DNA from: Thiocapsa sp.
Lineage (GTDB): Bacteria > Pseudomonadota > Gammaproteobacteria > Chromatiales > Chromatiaceae
Direction: 5' to 3'
DNA length: 64,000 bases
Assembly (NCBI RefSeq): GCF_018399035.1
Contig: NZ_CP073760.1
Span: forward strand, 186,001 to 250,000
In this document: positions 55,704 to 64,000 of the stretch, in pieces
Layout: each line of letters begins with the position of its first letter
Numbering within the stretch: the stretch's first letter is position 1
The notes under the pieces: model-generated
What the model was told of the DNA's origin: nothing
Database searches by the model: none
Seen by the model: only the letters and a program-made list of their open reading frames with translations
Position numbers and translations under genes: made by a program

Positions 55704-55922
55704 TTAAGGCTGTGTGTCCCCCTGTTCGCAGGCGTCGCTGCACAGCCGATTGACCTGCTCCAAGCAGGCGACACAAAGACAGTCCCGATAGCGGTCGCCG
55801 AGGTACTCAAGCGTCTCTGCGGTCAGTGCGACGCTCAAACAGCCGCATCGCTCGACGCGGTTTGCTTTGCATTCGAAGCTGGATCCGCAGCGTGGACAGG
55901 TCTTCATCTCATGCTTTCCCAT
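55704..55922 (-). CDS. Cysteine-rich CWC-family protein
   Basis: The 72-residue protein has ten cysteines (9, 12, 18, 26, 28, 48, 50, 53, 61, 65), starting CPRCGSSFECK and with CGC and CLCVAC pairs, the CWC pattern of a small zinc-binding protein. The function is unknown. ATG 55922 was chosen from GAGAGC upstream; ATG 55907 is also possible. It lies convergent to pppA and divergent from cbiZ, and marks the outer edge of the T6SS island. The 265-nt region to cbiZ shows no clear B12-riboswitch box. Confidence 0.8.
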   Translation of the reverse strand: MGKHEMKTCPRCGSSFECKANRVERCGCLSVALTAETLEYLGDRYRDCLCVACLEQVNRLCSDACEQGDTQP

Positions 55923-56187
55923 GCGCGTTGCTCTCGATGTTTGTGTTGGCGAGCGGGGTAATCGACCGTCCTGCGGCGTCTCCGAGTGAAGGGCGCCGGA
56001 CCGTGCAGTCATCGGTGTCTATCGTGACCGCTTGGACGCGATCACAGTCTACACCCTCGCCCCGACACCTTTCGGACCGCCGCGCCTCGTCGTCGTTGCG
56101 GTCCGGCCTCCACCTGCGATAGCCTCGCGCTCCCGTCGGCGCCGTCGCTCGACGGTGACCGTCCCTGTTCCCGTGATCGAGGTCCGC

Positions 56188-57387
56188 ATGCTGCTCGAAG
56201 AGACCGACCGTTACGCCCTGCACCGGCAGGGGCGGTATCTCGTCGTCGCCTTCGCGCGTCCGCATCGTGTGCTCGGTACCTGTCGGGTGAACGGCGGGAT
56301 GTCCGAGTCGTTGACCCATGTCGCGAATCATCAGAGCTGCGAGGGTGTCGCCCATCTGGCACGCTACGAGCGGGTCCTGAGCCTCGGTGCACGGGACTAT
56401 CACGTACAGACCTGCTTGGACGCCGGGCTTCCGCCCGAGACGACGGCCCTCATGGGGACCGCCGCCAATATGCAGTGTGCGGTCGTGGCGCACGCAGATG
56501 CGGAGGATCTTCGGGTGACGGTGGTGGCCACCGCCGGGGTGACCGGCAACGCCGTCCGCGCGGGTGATACGGCCGCTTGGCACGAGGAGGCCGACGGCAG
56601 TCGTCCCGCACGTCGCGGGTGTTCAGCGGAAACGGCGGGGCAGACCGGATTCGCGCGTCCGACCGCCGGCGATCCACCGCCCGACGATTCAGGTTCGGGA
56701 ACCATCGTCACCCTGGTCCTGATCAATCGGCCCTGCACGCCCGCATGTCTGGTGCGCGCGGCGACCATGGTCACGGAGGCGAAGTGCACGGCTTTGCTCG
56801 ATCTGCGGATGCCGAGTCTGCAGTCGTCGGGTCTGGCGACCGGCACCGGCACCGATCAGCTTGCGATCGCCGCCCCGCTGCCGCGCGAGGCCGAGTGGGA
56901 GCGTCACTGGGCGGGCGGTCACAATATCCTGGGCGAGCTGCTCGGACGGGCGACGCATGACGCGGTCACCCGCTGTCTGCTGCTGCAGAACGGTATTGTT
57001 CCCGAGCTCAGACGGACCATCTGTGCGGCGCTGGGTCGCTTCGGTTGCGACGAGGCGGCGCTGCGGGTCTGTGCCGAGTCCGAGCTGGACGCTCCGGGCG
57101 CGGCCGTCTTTGCCGCCAATCTCCAAGCGATCATTCACGATCCGCACAGCGCCGCAGCGGCCTATGGCCTGGCCGAGATCCTGGATCTGGTGCGCACCGG
57201 GGTGCTGCATGCCGAGGTTGCGCGCGAGGCGGTTCTGAATCAGGCGGCGTTGCTTGCGGCGGCCGTCGCGGTTCAGCCCGAGCGGTTTGTCAGGTTGCGC
57301 GCGGACCTGGCGCCGCATCAAGGATTGCCGGACGGGCGCTTGGCCGCGCTCGCCGTCGTTCGGGGGTTCGCGTACAAGTGGGACTGA
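56188..57387 (+). CDS. cbiZ: Adenosylcobinamide amidohydrolase with C-terminal extension
   Basis: CbiZ removes the aminopropanol tail from adenosylcobinamide, returning it to adenosylcobyric acid for salvage. The N-terminal part (about 1-255) has YLVVAFARPHRVLGTCRVNGG, THVANHQSCEG, MGTAANMQCAVV and ATAGVTGNAVRAGD, all typical. At 399 residues the protein is long: CbiZ proteins are mostly near 200-240, and the last 130 or so residues form a separate helical region with no recognised domain. ATG 56188 was chosen since GAGG lies nine bases upstream; GTG 56173 is possible. cbiB follows, overlapping by ten bases. Confidence 0.9.
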   Translation: MLLEETDRYALHRQGRYLVVAFARPHRVLGTCRVNGGMSESLTHVANHQSCEGVAHLARYERVLSLGARDYHVQTCLDAGLPPETTALMGTAANMQCAVVAHADAEDLRVTVVATAGVTGNAVRAGDTAAWHEEADGSRPARRGCSAETAGQTGFARPTAGDPPPDDSGSGTIVTLVLINRPCTPACLVRAATMVTEAKCTALLDLRMPSLQSSGLATGTGTDQLAIAAPLPREAEWERHWAGGHNILGELLGRATHDAVTRCLLLQNGIVPELRRTICAALGRFGCDEAALRVCAESELDAPGAAVFAANLQAIIHDPHSAAAAYGLAEILDLVRTGVLHAEVAREAVLNQAALLAAAVAVQPERFVRLRADLAPHQGLPDGRLAALAVVRGFAYKWD

Positions 57388-58343
57388 CCGAGCATCTCGC
57401 CCTCATCCTTGCGGCCTGTGTTCTCGATGCCTTGATCGGGGATCCGGTCTATCGTTTTCATCCCATCCGAATCATCGGGGCCTGGAGCCTCGGCTGGGAG
57501 CGTCTCTTGTTTGCCGTCGGGCTGAAAGGGCGTCTCGGCGGCGTCCTGCATTGGCTGCTGGTGTTCGGGGGCGCGCTGGCGGCCTGGTGGGGCGTTCGAT
57601 CCGGCCTCGGCGTGCTGCATCCTTGGGTGGCCTTTGCCTGGGATGTCTTCATCGCCTACAGCCTGATCTGCACCCGCGATCTGCTGGATCACGGACGCCG
57701 GGTGCTCGAGGCGCTCGATGATCTCCCGCAGGCCCGCGCGCGGCTGCGGATGCTGGTCGGTCGCGATACCGAGCAACTGGAGCGCGACGGCATCGTGCGC
57801 GCGACCATCGAAAGCCTCTCGGAGAATCTGACCGACGGTGTCTTGACGCCCTTGTGGGCGCTCTGTCTCTTCGGGCTTCCGGGTCTGATCCTGGTGAAGG
57901 CGGTGTCGAGCCTGGATTCGATGGTCGGCTACAAGAACGACCGCTACGGCCGTTTCGGCTGGGCTGCGGCGCGCTCGGACGATCTCGTCCATTGGCTCCC
58001 GGCGCGGCTCTCGGTTCCTTTGATCGCGGCCGCGGCGGCATTACTGAAGCTGCATCCGCGGCTGGTCTTTCGCGCCGCACGCGACTATCACGCCATGCTC
58101 CCCAGCCCGAACTCCGGTTGGAGCGAGGCCGCCTGCGCCGGCGCGCTGCGGGTCAGACTGGTCGGTCCGATTCGCTACGGGGGGACGCTCGTCACGGATG
58201 CCTACATGGGCGATCCGGATTGGCCGGCCGATCTCGGGGCAGCGGACCTCGAGCGCACGCTGCGTCTGATCCTGGTCGCCTGCCTCTTGGCACTCCTCGT
58301 CGGCGTGGCCGTTGCGCCGCTGCGCACGGTTCTGCCATGGTGA
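57378..58343 (+). CDS. cbiB: Adenosylcobinamide-phosphate synthase
   Basis: CbiB (CobD) attaches aminopropanol phosphate to adenosylcobyric acid. The 321-residue integral membrane protein starts LTEHLALILAACVLDALIGDPVYRFHPIRIIG and contains DGVLTPLWALCLFGLPG, SLDSMVGYKNDRYGRFG and MLPSPNSGWSEAACAGAL, all family hallmarks. GTG 57378 starts the homology and overlaps cbiZ. The pair makes sense: CbiZ yields the substrate that CbiB uses, so scavenged cobinamide can be rebuilt with the cell's own side chain. Confidence 0.93.
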   Translation: MGLTEHLALILAACVLDALIGDPVYRFHPIRIIGAWSLGWERLLFAVGLKGRLGGVLHWLLVFGGALAAWWGVRSGLGVLHPWVAFAWDVFIAYSLICTRDLLDHGRRVLEALDDLPQARARLRMLVGRDTEQLERDGIVRATIESLSENLTDGVLTPLWALCLFGLPGLILVKAVSSLDSMVGYKNDRYGRFGWAAARSDDLVHWLPARLSVPLIAAAAALLKLHPRLVFRAARDYHAMLPSPNSGWSEAACAGALRVRLVGPIRYGGTLVTDAYMGDPDWPADLGAADLERTLRLILVACLLALLVGVAVAPLRTVLPW

Positions 58344-58346
58344 GGG

Positions 58347-58458
58347 TTTAGGTGATTTCCGGGAAAGCATCGACCAACATGTAGGGGCGACTTTAGTCGC
58401 CCGGTCAGCATTGGCAACACGCACGGCCGGGATGATCATTCCCGGAAATCGCCTTAAA
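58347..58458. repeat. MITE-like element with terminal inverted repeats
   Basis: This 112-bp element starts TTTAGGTGATTTCCGGGAA and ends TTCCCGGAAATCGCCTTAAA, an imperfect 19-20 bp terminal inverted repeat. A central palindrome GGGGCGACTTTAGTCGCCC lies near 58383-58401. It has no coding capacity. Partial relatives occur at 751-806 (left end and palindrome) and 34500-34531 (right end). The arrangement looks like a miniature inverted-repeat element or a REP doublet; no transposase gene is in the window. Confidence 0.65.
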
Positions 58459-58480
58459 TCGCGTCCAGCTCGAGGTTCTC

Positions 58481-60403
58481 ATGTCCAAAAAGTCCGCCAA
58501 GCCCAAGTCGGGCGCCTCCACCGCGCTGTCGAGCCAGCTCAAGGCGATCGAGCGTCTGATGGCGCGCCGGGATGATGCGAGCGCGGCTCGTCGGCTGCGT
58601 GCCTTGATCGAGGCCCACCCGGATCAAAGCGGTCCCCGGCGCCTGCTCGTGGAGGCGCTGGAGGGTAGCCAGGGAAGCGGCGCTGCGGCCATTGCCGCGT
58701 TCGATTGGGCGGAGCGTCGTCCCAAGAGCTTGCCCGCACAGGAGATGCTCTTTCGGTACGCACTGCAGTTCGGGCATGTCATGTTGGCGGATCGCACCGC
58801 GGAGCGGCTGCGTGCGCTCGGTGCCGAGACGCCCGGGTTTCCGGTGGCGCCCGCGATACGCGAGGATCTGCTGCGGCAGCCCGACGGGTCGACCGCGACC
58901 GCCGAGCAGATGCTGCGCTTCGATATCGGCAAGCTCCATCTGGACGGGCATGATTTTGCCGGCGTCGTGCGTTGGCTGGACGGGGTCGATCTGACGCCGG
59001 CGAAGAACAATCACGCGATGTCGCTGTTCCATCTCGATCGCATCGAGGAGGCCCTGGCGGCCTTCCTGGCGCTTTGGAAGGAGGATCCGGACAACCTCTT
59101 CGCCTTGGGATGGGCAGCGCGCTTGCGACTCTATCAGGGTGACGAGACCGGCGCTCGGGGCCTGACGACGCCCTTGGCCGCCGCGACGGCCCGCCGACTC
59201 GAGGATGCCGTGCCCCAGCTCGATGCCTTGCTGCTGCTGGGCGAGGATGCGGCCGCGTTGGACGCCTTCGCACGTGTCGAACGGTGTGACTGGCTCGGTC
59301 TTGGAGAACCTCTACAACAGGCGATGCTGAGCCATTTGGCCGCCTGCGCGGCGAGTCGGCTGGGTGAGGCAAAGCGGGCGCGGGCGCTCTGCAAGGCATC
59401 GCTCGAGCGCGTGCCGAATTTCAAACCCGCCATCGAGAGTCGCGCCGTGATCGACGCCGCGGGCGATGCCTTGGCGTATCCGCCGGTATTCGGTCTCGGG
59501 CAGGCGTTGCCGCTGACCTGGCTGAACCGGATGCGTGATGCCGGGAACGGCGCCTTTTCGCATCTCGGGAAGGTGACGGCATCCAATGACTTCCTCGATG
59601 CACTCTACGTCGGCGGCGACGACGGCCTGCGCGGTCTGATCGCCTTCATCCTCCAATATCGCGCCGAGCGGGGCGATCCGGATGCGGTCGTGCGTCTGAG
59701 ACGGTTCGCATGCCTGCCGATCGGGACCAAGGAGACGCGCTTCGGGATCCTTCGCCCGCTCCACGACAAGGGTCTGCTGCCGCACGGCGAGCCGCTCGAC
59801 CTGTGGGACGGCGAGCGCGTGACGCAGGTCAAATTGGTCAGTACCGAGATCAGACGCGATCCCGAGCCGAGCAATCTTCCCAAAGATCTCGAGATGCTTC
59901 TCCAACAGTCGATAGACCGCTTCAACGCGCGGGATTATGCGGGCGCGGAGATCCTGTTGAAGCGGATCCTCGAGCATGCCCCCGGGCATCGTGTCGCACT
60001 CGGCAACCTCGCTGCGGTCCGCGGCGCTCAGGGTCATGATCAGGAGGCGCGAGATCTGCTTCGCGATGCGGTTGCGCGTCATCCGGACTACATCTTTGCG
60101 CGCTGCAACCTGGCCGTCATGCTGATCGAGGACGGCGATCTCGAAGAAGCCGCTCGCCTGCTCGATGGACTCTACGAGCGCCCGAGCCTGCACGTGCAGG
60201 ACATCTTCGTGCTCTACGGCGCACTGGCGATGCTGAGCCGAGCGCGCGGCAACCAGCCTGCTGCGGACGGTCTGCTCGCAAGTCTCGAGCCGCTTGTCGA
60301 AGACGAGGACGACGCGCGCCGCTTAGCCCTCGCCAAGCGCTTACAGGGGCGGGTCAGGCCCGTTGCCGCCAAGGGCGGTTGGTTCAAGCGCACGGACGCC
60401 TAA
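58481..60403 (+). CDS. TPR-like repeat protein of unknown function
   Basis: The 640-residue protein starts with a Lys/Ser-rich tail (KKSAKPKSG) and is built of helical repeats of TPR kind, clearest at about 15-90, 155-330 and 485-600 (YAGAEILLKRILEHAPGHRVALGNLA; RHPDYIFARCNLAVMLIEDGDLEEAARLL). It has no signal peptide or membrane helix. I cannot name a pathway. It is not clearly part of the cobalamin or T6SS sets. The MITE-like element separates it from cbiB, so it likely has its own promoter. Confidence 0.8.
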   Translation: MSKKSAKPKSGASTALSSQLKAIERLMARRDDASAARRLRALIEAHPDQSGPRRLLVEALEGSQGSGAAAIAAFDWAERRPKSLPAQEMLFRYALQFGHVMLADRTAERLRALGAETPGFPVAPAIREDLLRQPDGSTATAEQMLRFDIGKLHLDGHDFAGVVRWLDGVDLTPAKNNHAMSLFHLDRIEEALAAFLALWKEDPDNLFALGWAARLRLYQGDETGARGLTTPLAAATARRLEDAVPQLDALLLLGEDAAALDAFARVERCDWLGLGEPLQQAMLSHLAACAASRLGEAKRARALCKASLERVPNFKPAIESRAVIDAAGDALAYPPVFGLGQALPLTWLNRMRDAGNGAFSHLGKVTASNDFLDALYVGGDDGLRGLIAFILQYRAERGDPDAVVRLRRFACLPIGTKETRFGILRPLHDKGLLPHGEPLDLWDGERVTQVKLVSTEIRRDPEPSNLPKDLEMLLQQSIDRFNARDYAGAEILLKRILEHAPGHRVALGNLAAVRGAQGHDQEARDLLRDAVARHPDYIFARCNLAVMLIEDGDLEEAARLLDGLYERPSLHVQDIFVLYGALAMLSRARGNQPAADGLLASLEPLVEDEDDARRLALAKRLQGRVRPVAAKGGWFKRTDA

Positions 60404-60437
60404 GCAATGAGAGCGAGCGCGGGTCGTGCAGTCGGCA

Positions 60438-61733
60438 TCACTCCGATCCGGCAAGACGCCGCTTGATCCGTCTGAGTCCGAACCAAGCGAATCCGATCAC
60501 GAAGGGGAGGGCGATTCCCATCCACAAGCCCGCATCGATCGGGATTCCGCCGCTTTCCAGACCTTTGAGCGCGTATCCGATGAGGCCGACGCCGTAGTAG
60601 CCGATCGCGATGACGGAGAGCCCTTCCACGGTCTCCTGCAGACGCACCTGCAGATGGGCGCGGCGATCCATGGACTGCAGCAACTTTCGGTTCTGCTCCT
60701 GCAGCGAGACATCCACACGGGCGCGCAGAAGGCTGGTGATGCGGGCCGCGCGCTCCGCCAAGTCGTGCTGACGGCGTTGGGTGGCCTCGCAGGTCGCGAC
60801 CGCCGGGGCCAAGCGCGCGTCGAGGAATTCGGACAGTGTCTGCAGTCCTTCGATCCTGTTTTGGCGAAGCTGCTCGAGCCGCTGTTGGATCATCCCGTAA
60901 TAGGCGCGCGAGGCATCGAAGCGATAGGTGGTTCGGGCCGAAACCGCCTCGATGTCCGCGGCGAGCCGGGTCAGCTCGCCCAGCAGCTCGCTCTCGAAGG
61001 CCGTCTGATCGGACGAGACTTGACTCGACAGGCGTGAAGCCACCAGCGCCAAGCGACGATCGGCGTCGCTGAGGGCTGCCGACACGCCCCGCGCCAGGGG
61101 GAACCCGAGCAGTGCCATGGCCCGGTAGGCGTTGATCTCCAGCACGCGTTTGGCCAGTCGGCCGGCCTGATTGTCGGACAGACCGCAGGCGCGCAGCAGG
61201 ATCCACGAGTACCCGTCGGCATGGATCTTATGGTCGGACCAAGCACGCCCGGCACCCCCGACCACTTCCGAGCCGATGACGGGGTTGCCCTCGAAGAGCG
61301 CGACCAGCTCGTCGTTGGTGCGTTCGGGCAGATCGCAGGGCTCGATGGCCAGCGAGGTGGCGGTGATCACCTCGCCGGGCAGGTCGCGCAGCCAGTCCTG
61401 CGGCAGATCGTCGAGCAGCGGATCGGCAAAGGGGTGAGTGAAAGCGCCGTGCTTGCTGAAGGTATAGGTGACGAACTCGGTATGGCGCTCCCAGCGCAGA
61501 CGCATGGGTCCGAGGTCGATCCAATAGTGTTGATCGACCATCTCCGGGATCGGCAGCCCGTAGTGGGCGAGCAGTCGCTTGAGGTGCTCGATGTTGCGGC
61601 CGCCCCCGCGCTCGCCCGAGACCGCGGCGAGATGCGAGACACGTTCGGGCGCACGCAGGGGCTCGAAGGTGCGGGCGTGCAGCTCGTCGGTGACGCTATG
61701 ACGCAGCAGATGCTCTTTAAAGGGGAGTGACAT
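60438..61733 (-). CDS. DUF3422 family membrane protein
   Basis: The 431 residues match DUF3422: HLLRHSVTDELHARTFEPLRAP at the start, RWERHTEFVTYTF, DRRLALVASRLSSQV and a long coiled part (ATCEATQRRQHDLAERAARI). Two C-terminal membrane helices follow (about 370-392 and 402-420), and it ends in a basic tail RRIKRR. The function is unknown; the family is typical of proteobacteria. ATG 61733 was chosen because the family starts SLPFKEHLL there. Confidence 0.88.
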   Translation of the reverse strand: MSLPFKEHLLRHSVTDELHARTFEPLRAPERVSHLAAVSGERGGGRNIEHLKRLLAHYGLPIPEMVDQHYWIDLGPMRLRWERHTEFVTYTFSKHGAFTHPFADPLLDDLPQDWLRDLPGEVITATSLAIEPCDLPERTNDELVALFEGNPVIGSEVVGGAGRAWSDHKIHADGYSWILLRACGLSDNQAGRLAKRVLEINAYRAMALLGFPLARGVSAALSDADRRLALVASRLSSQVSSDQTAFESELLGELTRLAADIEAVSARTTYRFDASRAYYGMIQQRLEQLRQNRIEGLQTLSEFLDARLAPAVATCEATQRRQHDLAERAARITSLLRARVDVSLQEQNRKLLQSMDRRAHLQVRLQETVEGLSVIAIGYYGVGLIGYALKGLESGGIPIDAGLWMGIALPFVIGFAWFGLRRIKRRLAGSE

Positions 61734-61916
61734 GCCGTGAGGGTCCTTGTTGGGCTGCGCGAGTCTAACCGGGGGTTGTGACGAAGACGATACCGGCTCT
61801 CGATCCCTGCTCGCGCGCCCGTCATTCATCGATCACGCGTGTCGTGAGGCGCTGTCGTTCGCGCAGGCACGCGTGGCCGTTTCGGGCCGGTGTCGCCTGC
61901 TCGACACCGCCCGGAT

Positions 61917-62093
61917 TCAGGTTGTGCTCTGCCCGGCGTCGGTCTGCGGCGGATTACCCTCGGGCTGCTCGACATCGGTCGCTTCGGATAGAGTGCTGCT
62001 GTTTTCCGTCTTTCGCTTCTGCTTATCTTCTTTTTTCTTTTTTTTCTGCAGGTCGCGCTGACGTTTCTCGAACGCATAATTTGTTTTAGCCAT
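61917..62093 (-). CDS. Small Lys-rich conserved hypothetical protein
   Basis: The 58-residue protein begins MAKTNYAFEKRQRDLQKKKKKE, a start seen in a widespread but uncharacterised family of tiny basic proteins in proteobacteria. It is all helix at the N-terminus and acidic at the C-terminus (PEGNPPQTDAGQ). ATG 62093 begins that motif. I cannot assign a function; nucleic-acid or ribosome contact is possible from the charge only. Confidence 0.7.
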   Translation of the reverse strand: MAKTNYAFEKRQRDLQKKKKKEDKQKRKTENSSTLSEATDVEQPEGNPPQTDAGQSTT

Positions 62094-62642
62094 CGTGATG
62101 TTCTCGCTATTCGGCGCCGAGACAGTCGAGACTGCCGGTCGGGCACCGGAAAAGGGGGTTTGAAGAGGAGGCGAGGAGGTCGGATCCCTTCGTTGTGGTG
62201 GAAAGGTCTCCTTACTCTTGCCTTCGTGGCGTGCTCCCGACGGATGGGGACTGGATCCATGGGCGCGATCCGGCATGGCTTGCGCGGTTCACGAATACGC
62301 ATCGAGAAGCGCGGCTGCCTCGCTTCGTCCATGCCGGAGAACCAGTCCTCGATCAAGCCGATCACCGAGCGTAACAGCATCGGCTCGGATGCTCTAGCGA
62401 GAAGGGCTGCCGATGACCGATGCGGTTCGCAAACGCTCGGAATCCTCGGGGCATGTGCAAGGGTAGAGCGAACAGCCTGTCAGGTCTGCGATGACTCCCG
62501 ACGATTGCAAGCTAACGGGAGCATTCTTGCGGTAGCTCGGCGGGGTGGGCGGGGGTGGCTCGGCGTCTTTCAAGCCGACGCCGGGGGCCTTTCCTCGCGG
62601 ATGGCCCTCGGCCCCGGCAACGGTCGTCGCCTGCAAGGCCGG
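62094..62642. other. 549-bp region with no gene recognised
   Basis: I see no convincing coding frame, tRNA or repeat here. Open stretches are short and lack a ribosome site or known motifs. One inverted repeat at 62561-62583 (CGGCGTC ... GACGCCG, nine-base loop) lies about 60 bases past the stop of the minus-strand fragment and might be its terminator. Confidence 0.5.
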
Positions 62643-62880
62643 TCAGCCGACGCCGCCGAACCAAAAGGCGGTGTCTGCCCCCAAGAATTGGCCGTGGGGC
62701 ATGTAGTGAGAGCCGTCGCAGGAGAAGGTCAGGCCCACCATGCCGTTGAAGAGGTTGATGGACGACTGACGCAGGTAGATATTCTCGTCCACCAGCCGCA
62801 AGCCCTTTAGGCGATCAAGGACCGGGACGATGTCGGTGCTCGGGATCACTGCGTCGATCGGATAGCGGCAGATCAGCTGG
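62643..62880 (-). pseudogene. C-terminal fragment of an unknown gene
   Basis: A minus-strand frame of about 78 codons before the TGA at 62643-62645 reads like a real protein end: RYPIDAVIPSTDIVPVLDR, LVDENIYLRQSSINLFNGMV and GQFLGADTAFWFGGVG. I do not recognise the family. The plausible sequence ends abruptly near 62870, exactly where the plus-strand DUF3141 fragment starts, so both are cut at the same point. The frame stays open further upstream only as antisense of DUF3141. Confidence 0.5.
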
Positions 62881-64000
62881 ATCGTCGAGAATCTCTTCGT
62901 CGGCAATCGTCTCGGACGCGGCTGTGCGAATCTCAACGAGCGCACCCATGTGGATCTGCGCAACATCAACTCCCCCATCATCATCTTCGCCTCGCACGGG
63001 GACAACATCACTCCGCCGCAGCAGGCGCTGGGATGGATCGCCGATCACTACAAGGATGTCGAGGAGATCCGCGCCCGCGGACAACGCATCCTCTATACGC
63101 TCCACGAGAATGTCGGCCACCTGGGAATCTTCGTTTCCTCGTCGGTCGCCAAGAAGGAGCACGATCAGATCATCTCCACACTCAAGGCGATCGAGGCCCT
63201 GGCGCCCGGACTCTACGAGATGGTCATCGCCGAGGTGCAGGGCGAAGGGGTCGAGAAGACCTTCAAGGTCGCCTTCGCCGAGCGCAGCATCGAGCAGATG
63301 ATGGAGCAGGCCGGCGGGGACGATTCCAACCGACCCTTCGCGGCGGTCGCGCGCTTCTCCGAGATCGGCACCGAGCTGTATGACCTGACCCTGCGTCCCT
63401 TCGTCCAGGCGATCAGCAACGAGACCAGTGCCAAGTTTCTCGCCGATACCAGCCCGATGCGGATGCAACGCTGGCTCGAGAGCGATCGCAACCCCTTGAT
63501 GCAGGCTGTCCAGGGGTTCGCTGAAGAGGTCCGCAAGCAACGTCGCCCGGCTGCGGACGACAACCCCTTCCGGATCATGGAGCGGGCCGGCGCCGGCTTG
63601 GTCACCCAGTGGCTGGACAACGCGCGCGACATGCAGAACGCCGTGATCGAGTGGAACTTCCACCTGCTCTGGGGTGCACCGCCCGTGCAGGCGATGGGCG
63701 AGCAGCTCAGCCGCACCGTGAGCGAGGCGCCGCGCGAGGATCTGCGGACCCTGACCTCGGTCCAGGATGCGCTTGATCGAATCGAGCTCGGCGATTTTGC
63801 GGACGGTGTGATCCGGATGCTGATCTTCCTGGCGCACTCGCGTAAAGAGGTGCGGCGTTCCCGTTTGGAGCGCTCCAACCGCATGCTCATGGCGACCGAG
63901 CCCTTCGCGAGCATGAAGGCGAAGCACCGCACCCGCATGATCCACAAGGAAAGCCTGATCGTCGGCTACGAGCCCGAGGCCGCGATGGACGCCTTGCCGA
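62866..64000 (+). pseudogene. DUF3141 family protein, 5' part missing, 3' end outside the window
   Basis: The frame is homologous to DUF3141 (alpha/beta-hydrolase-like proteins often next to or fused with phosphate acyltransferases). It has WIVENLFVGNRLGRG, VDLRNINSPIIIFASHGDNITPPQQALGW, HENVGHLGIFVSS and LYEMVIAEVQGEGVEKTF. The N-terminal half, including the nucleophile elbow, is absent: the frame closes at a TAG just upstream (62863-62865) and no start codon or ribosome site precedes the homology. It continues past the window end (378 codons seen). Either a rearrangement or an assembly join has removed the 5' half. Confidence 0.8.

Noticed and set aside
55923..56187. Cobalamin riboswitch upstream of cbiZ
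   Set aside because: I looked for the B12-box consensus here and in 8759-8934 and did not see it. A covariance search would be needed to exclude it.
1..64000. tRNA or rRNA genes as island attachment sites
   Set aside because: I saw no cloverleaf-type or rRNA-like sequence at either edge of the T6SS island or elsewhere, nor an integrase gene.

Overview
The window is GC-rich, densely packed bacterial DNA. Its gene content points to a gammaproteobacterium: an aceE-aceF-lpd pyruvate dehydrogenase operon with a lipoyl-bearing Lpd, a full type VI secretion system (T6SS), aerobic-type cobalamin genes and a DUF3422 protein. A purple sulfur bacterium (Chromatiales) is a reasonable inference from this mix, but nothing in the window proves it.

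Layout. At 1-806 are a cut-off cupin-like gene and a small lipoprotein with a Kunitz/BPTI-type domain. At 819-7350 (minus strand) lies the pyruvate dehydrogenase operon aceE-aceF-lpd. At 7513-10233 are a DUF29 gene, cobM and a divergent cobyrinate a,c-diamide synthase gene. The T6SS island runs from about 10664 to 55620. Its left arm (plus) is tssA-tssB-tssC-hcp-tagJ-tssE-tssF-tssG-tssH-vgrG, then a putative adaptor, a PAAR-Rhs toxin and its candidate immunity gene. The middle (30300-45377) holds a group II intron, two toxin-antitoxin pairs, a TIGR02270-type gene and a set of envelope genes: OmpA, peptidoglycan-binding, FHA-lytic transglycosylase, lipase-like lipoprotein, Calx-beta autotransporter, Sel1 lipoprotein and a PpkA-like kinase. 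The right arm (plus, 45705-55620) is tagH-tssJ-tssK-tssL-tssM-tagF-pppA. All thirteen core tss genes are present, together with a Thr kinase / phosphatase / FHA control module. Beyond the island are a CWC protein, cbiZ-cbiB (cobinamide salvage), a TPR protein, DUF3422, a small Lys-rich protein, and two gene fragments that meet head to head near 62,870.

How it fits together. TssJLM is the membrane complex, TssAEFGK the baseplate and cap, TssBC the sheath, Hcp/VgrG/PAAR-Rhs the missile, and ClpV the recycling ATPase. PpkA, PppA, TagH and TagF would set the firing threshold after translation. An FHA domain also sits on a membrane-anchored lytic transglycosylase, which suggests the same phospho-signal may reach cell-wall cutting. 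Cobalamin genes lie on both sides of the T6SS island, as if it had entered a B12 neighbourhood.

Caveats. Five genes (aceE, rhs, the intron reverse transcriptase, the TIGR02270 gene twice, hicB) show one-base losses, each at a run of four or five G/C. This looks more like systematic under-calling of homopolymers than real decay. A family of about 200-bp double-hairpin repeats supplies the stop codons of aceE, tssC, hcp and vgrG.
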